Origin: Closterium sp. Naga37s-1
Taxonomy: Eukaryota > Streptophyta > Zygnematophyceae > Desmidiales > Closteriaceae
Length of the DNA stretch: 64,000 nt
Reading direction: 5' to 3'
Assembly (NCBI GenBank): GCA_947471745.1
Contig: CANJKZ010000262.1
Location: 1,248,501-1,312,500, forward strand
The translations under genes were made by a program, and so were the position numbers. How positions within the stretch are numbered: the first letter of the stretch is position 1; every line of letters starts with the position of its first letter. Shown piece after piece: positions 32,104 to 44,689 of the stretch. The notes below the pieces were generated by a model, which saw nothing but the letters and a program-made list of their open reading frames with translations, was not told the DNA's origin and ran no database searches.

Positions 32104-32566
32104 GGGTACATTCCTGCGGGGACACTTGTGTCTCAATCCCCGATTTCCCGAGTCGCGCCTGTAAATTTGCCAAATGTTGTGTCACAAACAACCAATGTAT
32201 CGCGACTCTAGGCGACCAGGCGAGATGTACAGTTGTGCGCATTTGTTTGGGTGACACAAATGACTGTACATCCCTTTTTTCAACCGCTTGGCTGGGGTGT
32301 GGTTTCGACGAGCGGGATTTTTTCCCGCACGAAATTGGCATTGCAGGCTGTCCAGGTGCATTGACATTTCGAGCAGCGTGCGAATTTTTCACATTGACGA
32401 GTCAGATTACAATTCGTCAGCGACGTCAGCGCGTTTCACGCTGACCAATAAAAAATACAGTAATGGTCGCGGAAATGCTACTCGCAATTGGGACACACTA
32501 CAGTTTATGCTGTTTTTGTGTGTCACAAAGCGATTGAGACATTTGTGTCTCCACAGGAATGTACCC
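32104..32566. mobile_element. 463-bp MITE with about 35-bp TIRs
   Basis: The left end GGGTACATTCCTGCGGGGAC is matched by the inverted right end GGGTACATTCCTGTGGAGAC, and similarity continues to about 35 bp. TGA flanks both ends (32101-32103, 32567-32569), a 3-bp duplication. The GG start and 3-bp duplication suggest a PIF/Harbinger-like origin, but the superfamily is unsure. There is no coding capacity. Confidence 0.8.
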
Positions 32567-32781
32567 TGAGAGCAGGATAGAGAAGTAATGTGATTTACAA
32601 AGTTTCATAACGACGAGAGCAAGCCTTTTCTCACATTATCATTGCAGCCGTATGAGAACATTGACTATTTGTTGGGCTGAGAAAAGCCCTTAGGATCTGT
32701 CAAGGCTAAGATCGAGGTTGAAGTAGAGATGTTGTAGTTGCGGAAGCGTTTTAATATCAGAGTTGCTAAACCACCTTGTAC

Positions 32782-32929
32782 TGTCAAACATATGTACATC
32801 TATGTTATAGTTTGGGTAGGCTTAGTGGGGTACACACTGTGGGGTACAACCCCTTAGGTTCATTTCTTTGTACCAACCCTCTCGATAGTCGACATCACTT
32901 TTGCCTACAATTCTAACATGGTATAGAGC
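32782..32929 (+). repeat. 5' LTR and primer site of copia A
   Basis: The LTR runs from TGTCAAACATATG to ATTCTAACA (32782-32918), with the primer site TGGTATAGAGC at 32919-32929. Its last 80 or so bases recur at 39784-39865 as the 3' LTR remnant. Confidence 0.85.
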
Positions 32930-32999
32930 ATAGGTCCTTAGGACCTAGGATTAGGGCCCACCACGCTTGCCTGCCTTGTCTAGTGCCTACGCGCGCCTC

Positions 33000-34140
33000 G
33001 GCTGCCCGCGCGCGCCTTGGGCGGTCCTTTTTTTTTCCCACGTGCGCAGCTTCAGCAGCCCGCGTAGCCCGTTTCGGCCCCGCCTGTACGCCCCTTAGGC
33101 CGCCCGCGCGCAACCTAGTTAGGCCACGCCAGCGTGGCCCGTCGCCCAGCGTAGCCCGCAGCTTAGCGACCAGCCCGCAGCCGCGCACGTGCGGCCCGTC
33201 GCCCAGCGCAGCCCGCAGCCTCACGCAAATTGCAGCCGCGCACGCTGCCTGTCGCCACGCACAGCCCGCAGCTGCAAGCAGCCCGCAGCCCGCGCAGCTC
33301 GTCGCCGCACGCAGCCTGCGGCCGCGCGCACTGCCCGTAGCCACGCGCAGCCTGCAGCCTCGTGCAGCAAGCCGCCACACGCAGCCAGCAGCCTCACGCA
33401 GCCCTCAGGCCGCTCCTGCCTGCTTGCTGCCTGCTGCCGCCTGCCTGCCGCCTGCCTGCTGCCTGCCTGCTGCCTGCCTGCTGCTTGCTGCCTGCTGCCG
33501 CCTGCCTGCTTGCTGCCTGCCTCCGCCTGCCTGCCACCTGCCTGCCTACCTGCTTGCTGCCTGCTGCTGTCTGCCTGCAGCCTGCCTGCAGCCTGCCTGC
33601 TGCCTGCCTGCTGCCTGCCTGCTGCTTGCTGCCTGCTGCCGCCTGCTGCCTGCCTGCCTGCCGCCTGCCTGCTGCCTGCCTGCTGCCGCCTGCCTGCTTG
33701 CTGCCTGCTGCCGCCTGCCTGCAGCCTGCCTACTGCCTGCCTGCTGCCTGCCTGCTGCTTGCTGCCTGCTGCCGCCTGCCTGCTTGCTGCCTGCTGCCGC
33801 CTGCCTGCAGCCTGCCTGCTGCCTGCCTGCTACTTGCTGCCTGCTGCCGCCTGCCTGCTTGCTGCCTGCTGCCGCCTGCCTGCCGCCTGCCTGCCGCCTG
33901 CCTGCTTGCTGCCTGCTGCCGCCTGCCTGCAGCCTGCCTGCTGCCTGCCTGCTACCTGCCTGCTGCTTCCTGCCTGCTGCCGCCTGCCTGCTTGCTGCCT
34001 GCTGCCGCCTGCCTGCCGTCTGCCTGCTGCCTGCTGCCGCCTGCCTGCTGCTTGCTGCCCCTGCCTCCTGCCTCTGCCTCCTGCCTCCTACCTGGTGCCT
34101 GCTGCCTCTGCCTGCTGCCTGCTGCCTGCTGCCTCCTGCC
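33000..34140 (+). repeat. Tandem-repeat leader of copia A
   Basis: Between the primer site and the gag start lie Arg/Pro/Ala-coding GC-rich repeats (about 33000-33410, CGCAGCCCGCAGC-like) and then hundreds of bases of CTGCCTGC/CTGCTGCCGCC repeats (33412-34140). Open frames across this region (Cys/Leu/Pro-rich) are repeat products. Confidence 0.85.
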
Positions 34141-35145
34141 TTAAGCCAATATGGCGACGCCTAACGTTCTAGCGTTCGAGCCTGACGGTCGTCCCATCGA
34201 GTTCACTGTGTGGTTAGACGATCTCCAGCTGTTCCTTCTGACTGATGCCAAAGAGGGCGTTTCCCTGTTTGATTACGTCTCTGGCACTGCCGTTACTCCT
34301 GCTGCTGATGCTCCTGCTCTAGAACGCTCCCAGTGGCAGACTCGTGATGCTGCTGCACGCCTAGCTATTAGGAACCACCTGCCGATTACTGAGCGAGCGC
34401 ATTTCAGCCAGCACAGAACTGCTAAGACACTGTACGACGCTGTAGTTGCACGCTACTCCTCCCCGGCAACTGCAGCCATAGGTCGACTCATGCTACCGTA
34501 CCTGTTCCCCGATCTTTCCTCGTTCACCACTACTGAGGACCTAGTTTCTCACCTGCGCGCTACTGACTCTCGCTTTCGTGCCGCCCTTTCAGCCGAGTTC
34601 TGCGCCGCAAACCCCCCCCCGATGTACTTCACTCTCTATTTCCTCGTCACCCGCCTCCCTGACACTCTTAGCTCTGTCAGGGACCACTTCCTAGCCCTAG
34701 ACCCCACCACTCTCACTGTCGACGACTTTGAGAAGCACCTCCTCGCAGCAGAGAAGAACATCCTCGCTGTAGGTGCTGCTCGTGGCACTCCTTGCTCTCC
34801 CCTCTTTGAGGGGTGCTCCCCCTCCCCTCTCACCCCCTCCTATGCCTCCGCAGCTGCTGCTCACGACTACCTTGGTGCTGAGGGGGTCGGAGCTGCTTCC
34901 GCTCCTAGTGGGAAGCGTCGCAGCGGCAGGGGCGGCAGGGGTGGCAGGGGCGGTGGGGGTGGCGGTGGAGGTGGCGGTGGTGCAGGCGGTGGGGGAGGTG
35001 GAGGTGGTGGGGGTGGTCGTGGGGGTGGAGGCGGTGGAGGTGGTGGTGGGGGCGGCGGAGGCACTGGGAGCGGTGGAGGGGGCAGCAGCGGCGGTGGGGG
35101 AGGAGGGAGCGGTAGTGGCTTTGGTGGTCAGGGCCAGCAGCAGCC

Positions 35146-35185
<40 letters not shown>

Positions 35186-38100
35186 CAGCGTCAGCGCCAG
35201 ACCCCCACTTCCCAGCAACTTCTTGACTGGTATGCCGGGCGTGGGGCTTCTGGGGGTCCTGGTCGCTGCCCCTATATCATCCGCACAGGTCCCCGCGCTG
35301 GTCGCCAGTGCACAGGTTTTCACACTGAGCAGCGCTGCTTCGCTCGGCTTAGCGACGCCTGGCGCGCCAAGTTTCCTGATGCTCCTGAGTTCCCCAACTG
35401 GGCAGACTTGCTTAGGCGTGATGTACCTATCTTTGATCTTGAATATGAGGCAATTCTTGCTGCTATGTATGCCTTGTCTGTTAGTGCTGAGGGTGACTGC
35501 TACTTGTGTGTGCCGCCGGCTCCTGGTATAACCCCTGGTATAGCCCCTGCAGCACTAGGTGCTTGTGAGTCTGCTCCCCCTGGTCCTGCGCCTGCACAGG
35601 CCTTGCACACCTTTACACTTGACTCTGGTGCTTCGCGCTGTTTCTTTCGCGACAGTACCACAGTCACTCCCCTCCCTGCACCTGTTCCTGTCTCACTGGC
35701 TGACCCCTCTGGGGGCCCAGTGCTTGCACGGTCTTCCACTGTGCTTCCGTGTCCGGCGGTCCCGTCAGGTAAGCTGTCTGGTCTCCACCTCCCCTCGTTC
35801 TCTACGAACTTGGTGAGTAACGCTGTCCTCCAGGATGCGGGGGTTGACACCTTCACCCCTGGCCGGCAGCGTGTGGCGATTTGCACGTGCTCCCAGACTG
35901 GTCGCCACCTGGCCACGTTCGCTCGTGCGCAAGGGTCCAGTCTGTACACCCTCACCACTGCGTCGCGCTCCGCCCCTTTGTCTCCCCAGTTGCACGCGTC
36001 TGCTCAGGTAGCTACACAGTGTGAGCGTCGCCGGCTGTCGCACGACACTCTCCTGTGGCACCACCGCCTTGGTCACCCTTCCCTGCCTCGCCTACGCAGC
36101 ATGCACTCTCGCTTCCTGGTTTCTGGTCTTCCCATGTCTCTGCCTCCCCTCCCTCCCTCGCCTGCGCCGCCCTGCATTCCCTGCGTCGAGGGGCGGCAGC
36201 GCGCCGCTCCTCACTCCTCCTCGTTCCCTCCCACAGAGGCTCCACTGCAGACTCTCCACCTTGACGTGTGGGGCCCAGCCCGCGTCCGTGGACAGGGCCA
36301 TGAGCGGTACTTCCTGCTGGTTGTCGACGACTACACGCGCTACACCACGGTCTTCCCCTTGCAGCGCAAGGGGGATGTCCCTGATGTTTTCATCCCCTGG
36401 ATCCGCGCTACTTGTCTCCAGCTCCGCGAGCGGTTCCAGTCGGACTTTCCTGTCCTGCGTCTGCACTCTGACAGAGGTGGTGAGTTCTCCTCAGACCACT
36501 TGGCAGCCTTCTGTGCGGAGCACGGCATCCGCCAGAATTTCACGCTTCCGGCCTCTCCGCAGCAGAATGGGGTTGCTGAGCGCCGCATTGGCTTAGTCAT
36601 GGAGGTCGCTCGTACCTCCATGATCCATGCGGCTGCCCCCCATTTTCTGTGGCCGTTTGCGGTCCGGTACGCCGCGCATCAGCTCAACCTTTGGCCCCGT
36701 GTCTCCTTGCCGGAGACCTCGCCCACACTGCTGTGGACGGAGAAGGTTGGCGACGCGTCGCGTTTCCGGGTCTGGGGTGCTCGTGCCTTTGTCCGCGGTA
36801 CCACCGCGGACAAGCTCTCCCCTCGCGCCATTCCTTGCGTCTTCCTTGGTTTTGTCCCTGACGCGCCTGGCTGGCAGTTTTACGACCCTGCCTCGCGCCG
36901 TGTCTTTGCGTCTCAGGACGTCACCTTTGACGAGTTCGTCCCCTTTTAGCGCCTCTTCCCCTACCGCACTGCTCCTCGCCCCCCCCCGCCGCTCTTTCTC
37001 GCCCCAGGTCCTCCCCAGGTAGACCCCCTCCCCGCGCCAGGTCCTGCTCCTTCAGGTGTCTCTCAGGTAGACCCCCCTGCGCCTGCGCCTGTTGAGGTCA
37101 CTGGTGACTCCGGTCCTGCTGCGAGTGGTGCTGTCCCGGGGGGTGCGGAGCTTGGGGGTGCTGAGTCTGGGGGCGCTGAGCGTGTGGAGCCTGGAGGTGC
37201 TGTGTCTCGGGGTACTGCGTCTGGAGGTGCTGCGTCTGGGGGTGCTGAGCCTGTGTGTGCGGAGCCTGGGAGTGCTGAGTCTGGGGATGAGTTGCCTGAG
37301 GGTTCTGAGACTGTTGTTACGCGGTCTCCTTGGAGTAGCCGTCTTCGTCCGCGTGTGCCCCTCACCTCCCAGCAGCCGCACGACTGGTACGGTCGCCGTC
37401 GGCGTCCCACTTCTGCACCTCAGGGCTCTCCTGCTGGAGGTTCTTCTGCTGGTGTCGCTGGTCCCGGAGGTGCTCGTACTGGGAGTACTGTAGCTGCTGG
37501 GGCTGGTGGTGGTGCTGCTGGAGGTACTGGAGCTACTGGCGGTGCTGGAGCTGCTGAGGGTATTGGAGCTGCTGGAGGTGCTGGAGGTGCTGGAGCTGCT
37601 GGAGGTGCTGGAGCTGCTGGAGGTGCTGGGGCCGCTGGGGGTGCTGGAGCTGCTGGAGGTGCTGGAGCTGCTGGGGGTGCTGGAGCTGCTGGAGGTGCTG
37701 GAGCTGCTGGTGGCACTGCTCAGTCACGCCTGTTCATTGCTCCGCCGTCTCCGTCGTCTCAGCCACCACCTGACTCTGCACTTCGCCAGGTTCTCAGTCT
37801 TCCCTCGTCTACTGGTCTTCCGTTACAGCCTGGCTCACCGCTGCCTGCTCCTTCTCCGTACACAGAGCAGCCTGGTGGCCTTGCAGAGCGTCGTGAGCCT
37901 GTGTTGCGTCCTGTCTCCCCTGTCACTTCCGGTCCTCGTGTTCCTCGTCAGTGCCACCCGGCTGTCTCCGGCCCTCCCCTTGTAGTTCGTCGTCCTTCCT
38001 CTCCTTCACCGCGTGTTCCTCTGCCGCCTCCCCCTGCGTCCTCTCTGCCTGTCGTTGCTGACCCTGCGTCTGACCGGTTTCGTGCTGAGCACTCTACTGT

Positions 38101-40272
38101 CACGCGTCTGCTTGCCACTGTTGTCACTGACCCTTCGTTTGAGTCTGCTGCTGCGTCTGCCTTAGTCACTGAGCTTGTTGCCTTTGCTGCTCACTGTCGT
38201 CTAGACTACGCCGCCGGTCTTGTTGCTGAGTCTGCGTCTGTCTGTCCTCCGTCCGTCGGGGGTGAGTGTGCTCTTAGCACGGACGTCCTTGAGGACAGGC
38301 AGGAGGACCTTGAGTGTCTTGCAGCCGCTGCGCCTCATCTCGTATCCATGCTGCTTGCCCCTGAGGGAGACCCGGATGCACCAGACATCCCTACCCCGCG
38401 CTCTTACGCTGAGGCGATCGCGGGTGAGTACTCCTCTCAGTGGCAGACAGCCATGGACGCAGAGATGGCATCCTGGAAGTCCACAGGCACCTACGTCGAC
38501 GAGGTTCCCCCTCCTGGGGCGAACATTGTCAGTGGCATGTGGAATTTCAGGGTGAAGCGGCCGCCAGGTTCTCCGCCTGTCTTCAAGGCTCGGTACGTGG
38601 CTCGAGGCTTCAGTCAGCGAGAGGGAGTTGACTTCTTCCAGACCTTCTCCCCCACCCCGAAGATGACCACTCTTCGGGTGCTGCTGCACGTTGCTGCTCA
38701 GCGTGACTACGAGCTTCACTCTCTTGACTTCAGCACAGCCTTCTTACAGGGCAGCCTGCACGAGGAGATTTGGCTGCGCCGCCCTCCTGGCTTCACTGGG
38801 TCGTTTCCTGCTGGTACCCAGAGGAGCCTCCGGCGGCCGGTCTACGGTCTCCGCCAGGCGCCACGTGAGTGGCACGACACACTGAGGACGACACTTGCGG
38901 CTCTTGGGTTTGCTCCGTCGACTGCTGGCCCGTCGCTGTTTTTGCGCATCGACACTTCGCTGCCGCCGTTCTACGTTCTCGTGTACGTCGACGACTTGGT
39001 CTTTGCCACTGCTGACACTGAGACTCTCGCCCTGGTGAAGTCGGAGCTGCAGAAGAGACACACGTGCACAGATCTGGGTGAACTGCGCAGCTACCTTGGC
39101 TTGCAGATCACCCGGGACAGAGCACGCCGCACCATCACACTGACTCAGTCACACATGGTGCAGCAGGTCCTTCAGCGCTTCGGTTTCACCTGGTCCTCAG
39201 CACAGGCCACTCCTCTGGCTACAGGTCACTCGCTCTCAGCTCCACCTTCGGACGAGTCCGTAGAGCCGAGTGGTCCTTACCCAGAGTTAGTGGGCTGCCT
39301 CATGTACCTGATGACTTGCACTCGTCCTGACCTTGCGTACCCTCTTGGCCTTCTGGCTCGCTACGTGGCTCCTGGTCGGCACCGAAAGGTGCACATGGAT
39401 GCTGCCAAGAGGGTACTACGCTACTTGTGCAGTACATCGAGCATGGGGCTCGTGCTTGGAGGACGGGGTGACGTTGTCCTCACTGGTCACTCGGACGCCT
39501 CTTGGGTTGACGACCAGGCTACGCAGCGGTCGTCACAGGGTTACACCTTCAGCCTTGGCTCTGGTTCAGTTTCTTGGCGTTCTACACGCTCGTCTTCAGT
39601 TCTCGGCTCCAGTTGTGAGGCTGAGATCTACGCCACAGCCATGGCTGCACAGGAGCTTCGCTGGCTCACCTACCTGCTGACTGACTTGGGAGAGCGGCCT
39701 CGTTCTCCTCCAGTGCTGTACGTCGACAACAAGGCCGCCATTGCCTTGTGTCAGGAGCACAGACTGGAGCACAGAACGAAACACTGTGGGGTACAACCCC
39801 TTAGGTTCATTTCTTTGTACCAACCCTCTCGATAGTCGACATCACTTTTGCCTACAATTCTAACATGTACTAGTACCGTATCACCCCGGATAGAAGCGTA
39901 GGCCTATTATAAGCGCATGCGCTTCTATCTGGAGCAATGCGCTTATGGCCGATCCTCAATTATAAGCGCACCCCCTGTGAAGACGTTACTTATTATAAGC
40001 ACATTTACAATTTTAAATTAAAATTTCTGTTCGAAACAGTAGCGAGTTTTAATTTTGAAGCGAGTACAATCTCAATTTCGTTGAGTTTGACTCTCGAAGA
40101 CCTGACTGGCTGCGCGTCCAGTCAGGATGTGCTGGCATGACTGCAAAGTGTCGCATCTTGGCCACTGTGTGCTGGAAGAGAATCGCTTGCAAGAGAATCG
40201 CTTGCAGGAGATTCTGCATTGTGACGCGAAAATTTTCGACTCGGTTGAAATGGCAAGAGTGAAACATACAAT

Positions 40273-42153
40273 TGTGAGAATGATAAACGAAAGAAATGAG
40301 AGAAGAGTGGAGCGGAAGGGAGTTCACTAGCAAACATTGGGATACATATAGCAAACCCTAAAAGGGTTGTACTCACTATAGAGTACACCACTGCAGACTA
40401 GAAAACATAATATTCTGACACACCCCCATAGTCAAAGTGGGGTGTAATCAGCACAAGAAGCAAACCAAAATAAGCTCAGGGTGGATCACAATGTCACCAC
40501 ACATTCTGAGCACAAGCAACAGTTTAAAGTTCACAATTATAAGCCAAGCTAGAGGCTATCACAGAGGGCAAGTGAGGAGGAGGCGGGACTGTAAGAGGAG
40601 AGGAGATAGGAGGCGACGGCTGAAGTTGCAGACACACGGGCAACAGGAGTCACACTGGCACAGTGGCTACCGGAACAGCGCCCCGGACTACAGGAGTAAC
40701 TGGCTCGGCGGCTAACTCTGAGCGGCAGGAGCAACGGACCCACGGGCGACTGGCGCAGCTGGCTACGACTGGGCTACCGGAGCAGCGCCCCGGACTACTG
40801 GTGCTGCTGACGACACGACGACCGCCTCCATTCAACCTCCCCCAACTGTCCCACCCCCCTTTCACACACCCCTTGCTGCACCTCTAACTCTGCTCACACG
40901 CCACACCCTAGCACCACTCCGTCAGCTCCCACACACCCACCCCCTAGCACCACTCCATCGGCTCCCACACACCCACCCCCCTCAGCGGCAGCTGCAGCAG
41001 TGGGAGACGGAGGAGGAGGAGGAGCAGGGGATGCCACACACCCGCCACCCCCTACTCGCCACCCCCAAACCCTAACACAGGGCAGGGCGGGATGGCGGGC
41101 AGGGAGGGTAGGGGGGGGGGGGGGGGGGGGGCGACGCGGGGCCTCCCAGGGCGCCAACACAGGCGGCAGAAGGGGCGACGCCCGGCCCCCCCCCCCAGAT
41201 CGCCCCTCCCGTCGCCTGTCGAGGCGACCTGAGGGGGGCCGCGCGCGGCCCCTCAGGGCGCCGCGACGGGCGACGGGAAAAGAGGGGCGGGGGGGGGCGG
41301 GGCGCGGGCCCCTGGTGCGCCGCAACATGGCCGGGGTAGGGCCGGGGCAGGGTCGGGGCAGGGCCGGGGCAGGGCAGGGGCAGGGCCGGGGCAGGGCCGT
41401 GCAGGGCCACGGCAGGGCAGGGGCAAGGCCGGGGCAGGGCCGTGCCGGGCCACGGCAGGGCAGGGGCAGGGCCGGAGCAGGGGTCGCGACGGGGGCCGCG
41501 ACGGGAGGCCGCGACGGGGTGCCGCGACGGGGGCCGCGACGGGGGGCCGCGACAGGGCGACGGGGCAGGTGCCGCGACAGGGGCCGCGACGGGGGCTGCG
41601 ACGGGGGGCCGCGACGGGGGGGGGGCGCGACGGGGGCCGCGACGGGGGGCCGCGACGTGGGGCCGCGACGGGGGGCCGCGACGGAGGGCCGCGACGGGGG
41701 GGGCCGCGACGGGGCGACGGAGCAGGGTCGGGCGACGGGGCAGGGCCGGGGCTAGGTCGTGACGGGGCCGCGACAGGGCCGCGACGGGGTCGCGAATGGG
41801 GGGCCACGAAGGGCCGCGACAGGGTCGCGAAGGGGCCACAAAGGGCCGCGACAGGGTCGCGAATGGGGCCACGAAGGGCCGCGACGGGGTCGCTAAGGGG
41901 CCACGAAGGGGCCGTTAAGGGGCCGCGAAGGGGCCGCGAAGGGCGCTTCGGGCAGCAGGGCAGGAAAAAAAAGTTTAAGTGGTGGCCCGAGGAAGGATCG
42001 AAAACTAGCTCTATACCATGTGAGAATCGAGAATGAAATGAGAAAAGGAATGGATTCACTAGAATGCAATTGGATACATATAACAAACCCTAAAAGGGTT
42101 GTACTCACTATAGAGTACCCCACTGCAGACTAGAGAAACATAATATTCTGACA
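40273..42153 (-). mobile_element. Small non-autonomous copia element E nested in F
   Basis: An 1881-bp element with LTRs at both ends (minus strand: 5' LTR 42019-42153, 3' LTR 40273-40420), the duplication ACAAT on both sides (40268-40272, 42154-42158), a primer site matching TGGTATAGAGC beside the 5' LTR (42008-42018) and a purine-rich tract by the 3' LTR. No pol domains are seen. The interior is GC-rich and repetitive. LTR and purine-tract similarity to B suggests it is mobilised by that family. The LTRs differ clearly from each other, so it is older than B. Confidence 0.85.
41100..41960. repeat. GC-rich tandem repeats inside copia E
   Basis: Runs of GCAGGGCCGGGGC and GCGACGGGGGGCCGCGAC-like units, plus a G homopolymer near 41110-41130, fill most of the interior. 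The position next to the 5' LTR matches the repeated leaders of A and B. Long open frames here are repeat artefacts. Confidence 0.85.
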
Positions 42154-42301
42154 ACAATTTGGTGTCTTAAATTTCTAAATTCGTATATGTCATTTTATAA
42201 GTGCATGCGCTTATAAAAATGACTCAATTAGAAGCGCACCCCCCTAAAAAACTCTGCTTTATTATAAGTGCAGGTGCGCTTCTATCCGGGGTAATACGGT
42301 A

Positions 42302-43155
42302 TGTGAGAACAAGATAAGTTGATAATAGTAAAGAGATACAAGCCTTTTATATGATTACAAAGGAATATGAAAAGTTCTACATTAACTGTCTTTCTTGTTG
42401 CGGTTCGATACAGTGCCGACTCGGGTAACTGCTCAGTATCGAGTCAATTATGTGTCCTTGCTGTCGCACTGTAATTTTCGTCGAGTCAAAGGCATGGCTC
42501 TGGCTAGGTTTTTGGCCCGTCTGAAAAAAAAAGTACGGAAAAAAATATTTTGTCTGAAGGAAATATGAGCAAAGTTGGGTGGTCTGTTTTTTCAGATGAA
42601 ACATAAGCACCTCTCTGAATATTCAGACATTTTTTTTCAACTGGTTTAGGCTTATGTGTTAAAACCAGCGCACTGACGGGAATCAAACCTTGCACTAGAG
42701 AATGAAACTAACTAAGACTGAGAGATATCAGGCGTAGATACTTCATGGGTGAAACCGAATCAACTCGAACAGTTATCCTCGATACTCCAGCTGCTAGGTG
42801 GCATCGGAATTTGAAAATTTCAGACGAAAACATACTCACTGTCTGAGTACTCAGACGAGTTATAAGCCCTTCGTCTGTTTTTTCAGATGAACAAAAATGC
42901 TTTATCTGAGAAATCATATGAGCATAAATTACTGGTCTTAAAAAACAGATGAACACTAAAAATCGTGTCTGAAAATCAGACCATCAGACGAAATTCGTCT
43001 GATATCCAGAGCCCTGGTCAAAGGTCAGCGACCTTTGACCGTCGCGTAACCTCTAGCGGTTGCTTTTGTTGACTCGTGTTGCTTCACTGTAGTCTGTTTC
43101 GTTTCGTGTCAATACTTCGATACTTCAGAAGCGTTTAAGTTACTTGTTTCCAACA
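42302..43155 (-). repeat. 3' LTR of copia C, main segment
   Basis: On the minus strand the LTR starts TGTTGGAAAC next to the purine tract at 43155 and runs to 42302. There the TA-flanked element F interrupts it. It resumes left of copia A at 32781 and ends at 32670. Without the inserted elements the LTR would be roughly 430-440 bp. Confidence 0.65.
42492..43016. mobile_element. hAT-like MITE in the LTR of copia C
   Basis: The ends are CATGGCTCTGG and, inverted, CAGGGCTCTGG, flanked by the 8-bp duplication GTCAAAGG (42484-42491, 43017-43024). The interior is 525 bp, AT-rich and full of TCAGACGA/TTCGTCTG subterminal motifs. The 8-bp duplication and CAGGG terminus are typical of hAT elements. 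It is non-coding. Confidence 0.85.
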
Positions 43156-44516
43156 CTCCCCTTCGCTTCTGGAGTATCGTTGCTGATGACGTGTCCTTGT
43201 CCAGTCAGCAGCATGCTGTATTCAAACTTCTGTTTTCCAAGTTTCTTGGTCAAGTAATCAGCTGCCATCTCGGATGTAGGACAGTGGGATAGCTCGAGTC
43301 TTTCCTTCTCGATTTCGTCTTTTACGAAGAAGTACCGGAGGGCGATGTGCTTCGTTGGATTCGCGAACCCATTTTTGTTCGCTATGCGAATAGCCGATTG
43401 GTTGTCGCAGAAGAGAGAGAAGCTGGGTAACTGGGCCAATTTTGCTTCCTCCAGTAATTCGCGAAGATATAGCCCTTCCTTGGTGGCTGAGCAGAGTGCG
43501 ATATATTCTGCTTCTGCTGAGGAAAGAGCGATTAGCTCTTGCTTGTTCGACTGCCATGAGATAGGCCCGATATGTTCGAGTCTGTAGATGTAGCCAGTTC
43601 GAGATCGTCTGTTGTCGGAGTCTCCAGCGTGATCGGCGTCGACGTAACCGATTAGCTTAGGTGTCGTGGTTCCGGTCTTGTGGTAGGTTAGTCCGATCGT
43701 CGGAGTACTGACGAGGTAGTGAAGTGCTCGGTCGAGTTCAAGCATGTGCTTTGCTTCAGGCTTCTTGAGGTAGGTAGCGAGTTGACTAGCTGAGTAGGAT
43801 AGATCCGGTCGGCAGGTAACAGCTGCGAAGAGTAGGCAGCCTAGCTTTCGTTGGTAGTCGCGGATGCCGGCGGGTTTGAGTTGGGCGGAGCCTTTGCGAT
43901 TTCCGTCGGTGTAGCGGTATGGCGTGGAGATGACGGTTGGAGTGAGTCTGAATCGTTTAGCGATAGTGTCTGTGTACTTTTCGGCGGTGAGGTAGATTGC
44001 GTTATCGCCGTCTTGAATATTCAATCCCAGGTACTGTGTCACGGTAGTTGCGACGGTGAGTGTGAGATCCTGTTGTAACTCCCCTTCAAACCAGGTGGTT
44101 ATGTCGTCGGTGGAGCCTATGTAGAGGAGGTCGTCTACGTAGACGATGAGTAGGATGTAGTGAGTCCCCTTAGTGAGTCGGTACATTCCTTGGTCGTGCG
44201 GTAGTTGGAGGAATCTGATGCGGATTAGGCGGGCGTGAAGGTGCTGCTGCCACAGTCTCGAGGCTTGTTTGATCCCATACAGCGATTTTTCCAGCTGACA
44301 GACTTGGTTTGGGCCTGCGTTAGACCCGTGCGGGAGTTCGACGAAGATCTCAGCATCGACGGGGGCGTAGAGGAATGCGTTGGCAACATAAATTTGCCGA
44401 AGCTTCTTCCGGTTCATGGCGGCTATCGCGAGGAGAATCCGCAGTGAGGTATGTCGGCTCACTGGTGCAAATGTTTCCGTGAAGTCTCGTCCTTGCTCTT
44501 GGTCAAAGCCACGCAC

Positions 44517-44648
44517 TGGCAGAACATTATAGCTTATACAGTTGTGTAGGCTGTAGTGGGGTAGCCCATAGGGGGTACAACCCAATTAGGGTTAGTACTT
44601 GTACCCAACTCATTCATAGTTCATTCATTCTCGTTTGTTATTTTCACA
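44517..44648 (+). repeat. 5' LTR of copia B
   Basis: Runs from TGGCAGAACATT to TATTTTCACA and is followed directly by the primer site TGGAATCAGAGC. It is very short for an LTR (132 bp). Confidence 0.9.
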
Positions 44649-44689
44649 TGGAATCAGAGCAGGTTACTTGGGCCCACCACCTGCTACGC

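Larger units (their letters stand above)
32782..39865 (+). mobile_element. Copia element A (plus strand) inserted in the LTR of C
   Basis: A Ty1/copia element flanked by the 5-bp duplication TGTAC (32777-32781, 39866-39870). In order: 5' LTR (137 bp), primer site TGGTATAGAGC, a long GC-rich repeated leader, gag (from about 34151, with glycine-rich and glutamine-rich stretches near 34900-35200), protease (about 35620), gag-pre-integrase and integrase (about 36030-36950), an Ala/Gly-rich repetitive spacer (about 37130-37730), reverse transcriptase (about 38400-39150, with YVDD) and RNase H (about 39290-39780). It keeps two large coding blocks, but its 3' LTR is only partial, so it looks broken with few breaks. 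It is younger than C. Confidence 0.9.
39876..42299. mobile_element. TA-flanked TIR element F (MITE), carrying copia E
   Basis: The ends CCGTATCACCCCGGATAGAA and, inverted, CCGTATTACCCCGGATAGAA are flanked by TA (39874-39875, 42300-42301). Without the nested copia E and its duplication, F is about 538 bp. It is AT-rich outside E and has several GCGCATGCGC-type inner palindromes. TA duplication suggests a Tc1/mariner or pogo-like origin. It is non-coding. It sits three bases from the right duplication of copia A, inside the LTR of C. Confidence 0.85.

Noticed and set aside
32983-34164. Cys/Leu/Pro/Ala-rich frame before the gag of copia A
   Set aside because: It covers the tandem-repeat leader between primer site and gag; several frames are open for the same reason.
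41000-42086. Arg/Gly- and Pro/Arg-rich frames on both strands
   Set aside because: They are products of GC-rich tandem repeats in the non-autonomous copia E.
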